DNA of 64,000 nt from contig CAMZMU010000062.1 in assembly GCA_947311845.1 (NCBI GenBank), positions 45,528,030 through 45,592,029 on the forward strand, given 5' to 3'. The notes beneath the pieces are model-generated. The model was given only the letters and a program-made list of their open reading frames with translations, ran no database searches and was not told the DNA's origin. The translations under genes were made by a program, and so were the position numbers. This DNA is from Poa pratensis. Its lineage: Eukaryota > Streptophyta > Magnoliopsida > Poales > Poaceae. Shown here one piece after another: positions 55,630 to 64,000 of this stretch; within the stretch, counting starts at the first letter, position 1; each line of letters starts with the position of its first letter.

Positions 55630-58600
55630 TCGGTGATGGACTAGGGTTTTGAGATGAGAAAACGTGGGCGCTGGTGGTATCGCCAGCTAACAAGGAGAAG
55701 ACGATTTACCCAGATTCAGACCCCCGGACGGTAACACCCTACTCCTGCTTGTTTGATATGTATTGATGATGAGGTTAGAAGGTCGCCGTGATGGCTATGG
55801 TGATGGAGATATATTCGATCTGGCGTGAGAGTCCCCCTTGCTCGGCGGCCCCTCCTAGCCTTTATATAGGAGGCTGGTCTCAGATACCTGTGACCGAGTA
55901 GGTTACAAACTCTAGATTTCCTGGCCTACGACGCCATGTGTTTGTGCTCCTAGTATAGTCGTAAATAATCAAGCTCAAGGTGTGCTTGTGCACCCTACTA
56001 TATTCCCCCAAATATACTCTGAAATTCCATGCAGATCTTCCCGAGCCGTCGATGATAATCAACACGTACGTAGCTCATTCGATGCTACCATTTCCATGGG
56101 AGTACGTAGCATGTGCCGCAGATGGGCCAGATACTCGAATCAACAGTTCAACACCCATGTATACGTAGTACTACCATACTATGCTCGAACTTGAACATGA
56201 TGCATCGCCGGCGACGTGCAGCCGCAGAGCTTGAAGCAGGTAGCAATGAATGTCGGCCCGGTGGCTGTTGCGGCAGCTGGGGTTGGCTAGCGATGAATGA
56301 ATCGGACCCGTCCAAGGCTGTCTAACATCAGCAGGCGCAGGGTACAATTCCCCAATCTCCATCAACGCTCGGGCCCCGGTCGATGTTTATGACGGGAGTG
56401 AGTGAGTGAGCGAGTGGTGAGACAGAATCCACAGAGGAGGTGGTCGTGGTCTACTATGGTCTACTGCCCTTGCTTAAACATCTCTGTCAGAGGCCGTAAT
56501 TATTCCTTGTCCAAGAGGAAGAAGGCGCTGCGTTTATTATTTCCACGGTCGTCCGTCCGGCCGGCGCCTTCAACTGCTAACGCCAACCATAACCTGGTGG
56601 CCATGGCGCCCGGGCCGATGCCACGTACGTACTGCTAGCACACACATGCCTCCACTGCTAGCACATATAGGCATAGCTAGCACGGCCGGCCGCTGCTCTC
56701 CGGCGACTCCAGTGGCTCGAGGTACGCACGCAGCTGGGCGTGCACATGGAAAATCACGGATTATTTGTCTACCATTCGGTTCTGGAGTTTAAAATGCGGC
56801 CATTGGTTGAGGAAATTTCAGGCCGTCTCTGTCGCTTGCTCCGCCTACTTTAATTTACTTCTCTTTGACGAGACACCATCCGTGCTCGATCCCAAGCACT
56901 TGCTCTGCGACGTCTTGATGGACATAGCTTTCTTTCGCCGGAGATGTTTGGGCACAAGGAGAAACAGCGCCAGAAGCCGCAAAACCACCGGTGTATCATA
57001 ACTCGTAGTACTACCTAGATGAAGCACCATGGTGCACTAAACTCCTACTACTACCTAGAAGAAGCACCATGCATGGTGCACTAAATTCCTACCTAAAACC
57101 CCGGCCTTGTCAGTCACGGCTCATGATCCTGACTTGCCACAACGTGGTCGCTGAGCAAGCTCCCAATCACCACCACCACAACGAAATCAGCCGATGTATC
57201 TTACGAGGGTGGCTTTGCGGCTGTTCATCTGTTCAGTACTCCTGCTGCTGGAGTACGTGTGGTGTGATGTGAGCGAGACGGCTACATATAGCCAGAGAAA
57301 AAGAAACCTGATGCACGAATGATTCACTCGTCCATTGGTGCACCTGACCACCCGTAGCTCAATCTGATACGTGAGGGACGAATCTAGGCACGGCAAAGCA
57401 AAAGTTGTTGTACTCGGTGTTTGCCCCCGATCAGATCTCCCATCTTTCTTTTCTCTCTGTATTTGTGTTTGATCGGCCTAAACAAAACCTAGCTGTATCT
57501 TTTTTCTTGAGTTATTTTACGGTGCATCAAATCAATACGAGTCGTTCGTTCGGTGTGATCCCACGGTCCAGATTAGATATACTACTCCAAATTTTTGGTA
57601 GTATATCTCAGCCCCCGGGGTACTTTGGACAGTTCACTACCTTTAAAATTCCCGCAGCAAGGATCCTCGAAAACGAGACAGTGTTTCGGCCGTCGCCAGG
57701 CCTCATTACCTCGTCGCCCCTACCCTGGCCCTAGTCCGCTGTCGCTGCACTTCTGCACGGAGGCGCGCTGCCGCATCGCCACATGCGCGTCCAGGTGACA
57801 CCTCGTGAGAGCCGCCGTCAGCGAGATCCTACTATGAGGTGAAGCTCCCCGAGGCTCCCCATCCTCCTCTGCGACCAAATCCTCTCCTTTCCTGCCGGCC
57901 GGTATGTCTCTTCCCGTCTTCCCGATTCCATTCGCCGGTCGCTTGGATCATGGCGGTCATTGGGCTAATGACATTCTACATGGTGTGTGGTCTCTTTCGT
58001 CACTTCCCCGCACGGTGAGAGAGAAGGCTACATGCAGTTTTTATAAGTGATGATCACATATACTAGAAAAGAAGGTGAACAGTGTGGCGCTAAATGACCA
58101 CAGACAGAAACGGCTGTGATTTCAGTACCAAGGAAAGATTCTGTGGGAGGTTAATCATATGGGATGAAACGAATAAGACTGCTGGTTGTTGGTTCAGATG
58201 TGGCTGGCAGCTTCACGGTAACAACTTGCTCATAGACGATCCACCCTGGACGTTGCTCCCACCAATTTTCGCACCTCTCCGCGCGCATAGCCACATCTGA
58301 ACGAAGCAGCCAACGTGCATGTCTCCGGCAAGGGCAACACGACGCGAGGGCGTGCGCGGCACACATGCGCGCGGATCTGGGCCGGCGACCTCGGCCAGCG
58401 GGCGGTTAATTCATCGTCCACCTTGCTCGCGCGGTGCCGGCTGGTGGGGCAGTAACCGCGTGATTAGCGATGATTAAGAACAGAGGAACGACTATTTAAT
58501 CTTCATAGAAATTACCTATTTGTCCTTTAGCGTAAAACCAGCCCATTAATTTGTAACCGTTGGATCGGCTATATTACACATCATAATGTGTAGTAAGATG

Positions 58601-59089
58601 CACCGTAAAACGTCCCTTTTTCTTCTGAGTTCTCCCCAAGCTGTAGGCTGTAGCTAGCTACTAGTAGTAGTGCCGCGGTAAGTGTGCCGAGCTTTTCGCA
58701 TCGAAAGCAGGGCCTCTGGCGAAATTAAATTCTCCTGCGGGAAAAGGCTGCAGTGTGCAGGGCTGCAGGCCCTGCTTTGCTTCACTCAAATCAGCCGCTT
58801 CTCCCCAGACTCACTGCAGAATGGTTCAGGTTCTTCGGGCCAAAACAATGAGAGGAAAAGAAACTGCGGCCGGTGGTCATCGGCACCGCCGGAAACCTGC
58901 GCCGCCGCATCATACTCGTGGCATCCGCAGCCGCGCGTCCACTGTGCTGAGATCGCTGGCTGGCTTGGGCGTCACCTGGCTAGTCCCTGCTGGGGAGTGG
59001 AACGTGGCTGTACACGAGCGGCATCACCTCACGTTCCGTGTGTGTGTGGGTGGGACTGGTTAGGGCGAAACGCGTACGCGCCTGGGCCG
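55630..59089. other. Non-coding region of copy 2, no gene supported
   Basis: Same as 22871-26329, with the C5 run near 57612 where copy 1 has C4. No other difference noticed. Confidence 0.45.
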
Positions 59090-59097
59090 CGGGTCAA

Positions 59098-59706
59098 GGG
59101 AGGTCCTATTTGCCGCGTTTAGCGGCGCGACCTCGTCCTGCCGCCTCGAGAAAAATAACATGGGCCGAGGCCCATCTTCATTGTTCTCCTTCTTCCTCCT
59201 CTGCTCGACCCGTCCGCCGCCGGCAAATCTCCCGCCGCCTCCATCTTCCTTCTTCCACCATGCTCGTCGACCCGCCCGCCATCGCCATGGCTCCCCCGCC
59301 ACCTACGTCGGCCTAACCGCCTGCTACCGCCACCCGCGGCCGGCGCCGCTACCGCGTCGCCTCGCTGCACCGCCCTGCGCAATCCACACCCCACCGCCCC
59401 GGGCCTCCCTCTAAAGCCCCCCCCCCCCTCCGGCGAGCACCTCCACCCCGAACCGCACCTGCACCCCCCCTCGATAAGTCCATTCCTCACCTCCGCCGGC
59501 GACGCCACGGCCAGCCGCGTCGCCCCCGTCTCCGGTGAGGTCCAGGCCTCACCTCCGACGGGGCGCCGCGACCAGCCGCGTCGTCCCTGTCGTCGGTGAG
59601 TGCTGCGCGGGCGTCGACCTCCTCGGTGCTCTCCTCCGCGCGACGGTGAGGGAGGGTGTGCGGCGCGAGACGGATTTGCCGCTTAACGCGGCAAATAGGA
59701 TTTGCC
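59098..59706. mobile_element. GC-rich TIR element, copy 2
   Basis: Same as 26338-26946, with the CGGGTCAA flanks at 59090-59097 and 59707-59714. Confidence 0.7.
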
Positions 59707-61173
59707 CGGGTCAAATCCTGTCTACGCTTTCCATTCGCCGCGCCGACGCTCGTGAGCTGAATTTCTTTGCGTGGCTCGGCCCAGCCCGGCATGATGAAGG
59801 ACTACACGGGGGCAAGCAAATCATATTTACTGCCTACTGCCTGCACTACACTGCTCCGTGTGCCCGCTATCTCACTATGGGCCGGGCACGCTGTTTTCTT
59901 TTTTCTTTTCCATTTTTTCGTCTGTTCCTTTTTTATGTTTCCTTCTTATGGTTTTGAGAAAAGACACCAAAGGCACCTTGTATCTGATATTTATTAAGGA
60001 AAACAACTGGTACAAGGAAGAAACAATTTGACGCAACACGGCCAATACAAAATAAAATTACACTGAAACTCATACTGCTCTTCCGATTTTTTTGATGGCC
60101 GTCGGAGATACACTCACTCAGCACAAGATTGGGTCACATGCAAACGACCTCGCCAACCAAGTCTTAGAAAATCGCAATGGTGGCCACACGCCACAATCAA
60201 CGAGATCGAATATACGTAGATGGAACATCGGCTGTGGGACACACCCAAAGCAGTAGCACGCGCTTGCAATCCGCCACCACTGATCTAGATAGTTGGAGAA
60301 ACAGAACCTTACCGTAAACCCAAACAAACAAAGAGATCGGAGATGTTCCACCATAGAACATCGAACAGTTTCCCTTGAATGACACACTAACTACCAAGAT
60401 CCAACGAAAACCAACAGATCTGACAGCCCCTACCCTCAACGGCCGCTAGGGAGACCAAAACCAAAATCGAACATTAGGACCTTGCAACATCGCCAAACGC
60501 AGAGACGGCGTCTAGGTTAAACCCTAGAGTGCCGCCTCTCTTTTCTCTATATTTTTTTCTTTCTGTTATGACTAATTTTCTAGATATTATCTTATCTTTT
60601 CTATTTTATAGTAAAAACATATTTTCACGTTATGGAAAAATGTTCATAGTATTTTTAAAATTTTGTTCATGGTTCAACAAAGTATATCCACGGATCCGAA
60701 AAAATATTCACGAATTTGAAAAAAAGTACGTTCATAGATTTGAAAAATGTTGACGTGCTTGAATTTTTTTCACTTGGTTCAAAGAAATGTTCACGGTTTC
60801 GAAAATGTGTATGTTCACGGTTTCGAAAAACTGTTAACGGGGTTCAAAAAATATTCAAGACATCGGCATGGTGAGATGTTTCCATTTTTCAACTCCAAAA
60901 ATTTCTATGATTAAACTTATAACATGTAAAAAAACAGAATTTCTTAAAAAAAAAACTCGAAATTATTAAAGAGGGTAAAACAACACCTATTTTTGGGCCG
61001 CATTAGGAAGGAAAACCGGCAGGCGAAGCTACCCTAGTGCATGCTTAAAGCGTCAAATAGGGCTGGTATAACGGCGCAAAAAAGCCCACCATCTGCATCG
61101 CAAGGGGGGCTAGACACCAAAACTGAGGCCCAATTCCACTCGTCTCCCCCTGCTCTGTCCTCTCTTGCCGTCG

Positions 61174-63027
61174 ATGGCGGCCTCCGACCCCGACACGCGG
61201 CCGGCGGCGGGGCTCGTCGCCCCCGCCGCCGCACCGCTCGCCGCCTTCGCCTCCCTTCTCGCCGCGCGCCGATTCGGCGCGGCAAAGTCCCTCCTCCCGT
61301 CCCTCCTCACGCCCACCATCCTGGCCGTCCCCTTCGCTGACCTCGCGGCGGCCTCCCTCCCGCACGCGGCGCCGCAGCACGCCGTCGCGGCGTTCCACGA
61401 CATGCTCTTCCGCGCCTACGCCGACGCGGGTTCCCCCGCCCGGGCCGCCGAGGCGCTCGACGTCACCGTCACCCGCCTCGGCCGCCTCGACCCGCGCTCC
61501 CTCACCTCCTCCCTCATCTCGCTCCGCCGGGCCGGCCATCTCCTCGCCGCGTCCGAAATCCTCAGAAAGGCCCTCGCCTCGTACCCCGACTCCGTCACGC
61601 CACTCTCCGCGTCCGTCGTCGTCGACGGTTTCTGCAAGTCCGGCCGCATCGACGACGCCCGCAAGCTGCTCACCGTCACCCGCCTCGGCCGCCTCGACCC
61701 GCGCTCCCTCACCTCCTCCCTCATCTCGCTCCGCCGGGCCGGCCATCTCCTCGCCGCGTCCGAAATCCTCAGAAAGGCCCTCGCCTCGTACCCCGACTCC
61801 GTCACGCCACTCTCCGCGTCCGTCGTCGTCGACGGTTTCTGCAAGTCCGGCCGCATCGACGACGCCCGCAAGCTGCTCGACGAAATACCAACACACGGCG
61901 TCAAGCTCAACGCCTGCTGCTACAACCCGCTGCTCGACACCTACACGCGGCAGAGAAACGATGCACGTGTCGCAGAGCTCCTCAAGGATATGAAGAATTC
62001 AGGTGTGGAGCCAACGGTCGGAACATATACCATCCTTGTCGATGGTCTGTCAACGGCTGGCGATATCAGCAAGATTGAGTCCGTGTTTGTTGAGATGAAG
62101 AGGAAGAATGTTGCCGGCGATGTCTACCTCTACAGCGCGGTCATCAACGCGTACTGTCGGGCTGGGAATGTGCGGAGGGCGTCCGAGGTGTTTGATGAAT
62201 GCGTTGGCAACGGGGTCGAGCCGAACGAGCGGACGTATGGAGCGTTGATCAATGGGTTCTGCAAGATTGGGCAAATAGAGGCCGCGGAGATGTTGTTGAC
62301 GGATATGCAGTTGCGAGGAGTGGGGCATAACCAGATTGTTTTCAATACGATGATTGATGGGTACTGTCGCCATGGCATGGTGGACAAGGCCCTCCATATG
62401 AAGGCGGTCATGGAGAAGATGGGCATTGAGTTGGATGTCTATACGTATAACACACTCGCATGTGGGCTTTGCAGGGTAAATAGAATGGAGGAGGCCAAGA
62501 AGCTGCTGCATATCATGGCCGAGAACGGAGTCGCTCCAAACTATGTCAGCTACACTATGTTGATCAGCATCCATTCCAAGGAGGGTGACATGGTAGAGGC
62601 AAGAAGGCTATTTCGTGATATGGAAGGTAAGGGGTCAAGACCAAGTGCTGTGACCTACAATGTCATGATCGATGGGTACATCAAGAACGGGAGCATCCGT
62701 GAGGCGGAGCGGTTCAAAAAGGCGATGGACAAGAAAGGGCTTGTCCCTGACGTGTACACTTACGCGTCACTAGTTCATGGGCACTGTGTCAATGGGAAGG
62801 TAGATGTGGCACTGAGGCTGTTTGAAGAGATGAAGCAGAGGGGAACCAAACCTAACCTTGTGGCATACACAGCTCTGATATCTGGTCTAAGCAAGGAAGG
62901 GAGATCAGAGGAGGCCTTCCGGTTGTATGAGGATATGTTGGGAGCTGGATTGACTCCAGATGATACTCTATACTCTGTGCTTGTTGGGAGCCTTCATACA
63001 GATAGTACGAAAGATGTTTTGACATGA
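61174..63027 (+). CDS. P-class pentatricopeptide repeat protein, copy 2
   Basis: Same 617 residues as copy 1 from ATG 61174, including the exact 69-residue internal duplication at residues 98-235 (bases 61465-61878). The internal duplication therefore happened before the 32.76 kb duplication, or both are inherited from one assembled haplotype pair. The 3' region (63028-64000) matches 30268-31240. Confidence 0.9.
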   Translation: MAASDPDTRPAAGLVAPAAAPLAAFASLLAARRFGAAKSLLPSLLTPTILAVPFADLAAASLPHAAPQHAVAAFHDMLFRAYADAGSPARAAEALDVTVTRLGRLDPRSLTSSLISLRRAGHLLAASEILRKALASYPDSVTPLSASVVVDGFCKSGRIDDARKLLTVTRLGRLDPRSLTSSLISLRRAGHLLAASEILRKALASYPDSVTPLSASVVVDGFCKSGRIDDARKLLDEIPTHGVKLNACCYNPLLDTYTRQRNDARVAELLKDMKNSGVEPTVGTYTILVDGLSTAGDISKIESVFVEMKRKNVAGDVYLYSAVINAYCRAGNVRRASEVFDECVGNGVEPNERTYGALINGFCKIGQIEAAEMLLTDMQLRGVGHNQIVFNTMIDGYCRHGMVDKALHMKAVMEKMGIELDVYTYNTLACGLCRVNRMEEAKKLLHIMAENGVAPNYVSYTMLISIHSKEGDMVEARRLFRDMEGKGSRPSAVTYNVMIDGYIKNGSIREAERFKKAMDKKGLVPDVYTYASLVHGHCVNGKVDVALRLFEEMKQRGTKPNLVAYTALISGLSKEGRSEEAFRLYEDMLGAGLTPDDTLYSVLVGSLHTDSTKDVLT

Positions 63028-64000
63028 ATAACATAAGGTTTTTCAGGCAGTATGTTCTCTGAGACAGTATCATAAGCTTTTCTATGGTGCAGCGCGGAAC
63101 GAAGAAATGTTGTGCCTCTATCATTGGCCACTCCGTGGTCAACTCCCTCACGCACATCACCGAGAACAGCAAAGATGGGCATGTCGTCAATGAAATGTTC
63201 ATACCCGGCGTGCCTCTCAAGTTTGCTGTTGCTTCCAGGCCGGGGACTGCAGGAAGGTCAGCACCAATGCCATGGTGGTGCTGCACCAGTCCTCCCTCCA
63301 CTGCCGAGTACCTCCACACGGAGGAGCTCATTTGAGGTGAGTGGTCACAGCTTATTTTTTCTCTTGTTGAAAGATTGGATGTATGAGTATAGAAGTGTAA
63401 TGTCTTACTATTTGTTCTTGATGTCAGACATGGGGCATCGAGTATTTAGATCAGATTATTTTTGGACTTGATGTGAAATTTATCCCAGATTTGAATTCAT
63501 GAATTGTTAATAATCTCTGATTTGAATTCATGAATTGTTAATAACCTTTGAACTGAGTTGTACGGAGATGACATGCTTGATTGAAGAAATTGGCAGCCTT
63601 TTAATGACCATATTTTTGCTAGTTGTTGTGATATGTTTACTTACCTTGACTCTCAAATTAAGTGGAATGAAAACTTTGGTTTCTTCGGTGGCATACCAGC
63701 CTTTTTTAAAACTATGTGGTATACACACTTTAATAATGCTCTGTAAGCCTGTTTCCGTTTCCTTTTTGTGCATCTGTACGATATACCTCGTGATTCTGAT
63801 TTTACTGCTTTTTTCTGCTTCCAGGTTTGGTGTGGCTAACATACTAAAAGATGTGTCCTCCATGGTTGTGATGTCATGATGAATTTACAGTTCTTCCACC
63901 ATTTACAGATTTTGCAGTTTTTACCTAGGGCAAGATCTTGCATGCTATTAAAAAATTTCTGTTCTCAGATAGTTCTGGTGGTTATAAACTTTGTGATCAT

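Larger units (their letters stand above)
43201..64000. repeat. 32.76 kb duplicated unit, copy 2 (runs off window)
   Basis: Matches 10440-31240 in order and orientation, with only three single-base indels noticed. All long frames in the two copies translate identically except where those indels shift short non-genic frames. The copy continues past 64000; the coiled-coil gene, FPF1 pair and LTR would be expected next if the unit is complete. Confidence 0.95.

Noticed and set aside
1..64000. A novel multi-gene defence, biosynthetic or toxin system
   Set aside because: All recognised genes are known single plant gene families or transposable elements. Their adjacency shows no functional logic beyond shared duplication.

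Overview
The window reads as nuclear DNA of a cool-season grass (Pooideae, probably Triticeae). Evidence: GC-rich 5' ends in otherwise ordinary genes, GT-AG spliced plant genes (RPS21, GH3, HIPP, FPF1-like, P-class PPR), Stowaway MITEs with CTCCCTCCGT ends, and nested Helitron, Harbinger, LINE and LTR elements. The grass call rests on these families, not on a database match.

Layout. 1-5480 is the 3' part of an autonomous-type Helitron (Rep plus PIF1-like helicase). It is broken by two one-base frameshifts and by a 1.05 kb Harbinger-like element, and it ends in CTAG just upstream of an intact RPS21 gene (5.6-7.6 kb). From 10440 a 32.76 kb unit begins. It carries a complete GH3-family acyl-amido synthetase gene (+), a HIPP metal-binding isoprenylated protein gene (-), a dead LINE, a P-class PPR gene (+), a small six-exon coiled-coil gene (-) absent from single-frame ORF views, a 1.5 kb retroposon with a 15 bp target duplication, a tail-to-tail pair of FPF1-like genes, Harbinger debris, and the 3' LTR end of a retrotransposon. 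At about 43201, inside that retrotransposon, the sequence jumps back to the start of the unit. A second copy (GH3, HIPP, LINE, PPR) then runs to the window end.

The two copies share about 20.8 kb. I noticed only three single-base indels between them and no substitution, although I did not align every base. This is either a very recent tandem duplication or a duplicated-haplotype/misjoin artefact of assembly, and it is the main result for this window.

The host genes are not an operon or a pathway. GH3 (auxin/jasmonate conjugation), HIPP (metal binding at membranes), PPR (organelle RNA), RPS21 (ribosome) and FPF1-like (flowering/growth) are independent plant genes. What links them is shared copy number if the duplication is real. 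I found no CRISPR array, tRNA, rRNA or novel defence-like system.
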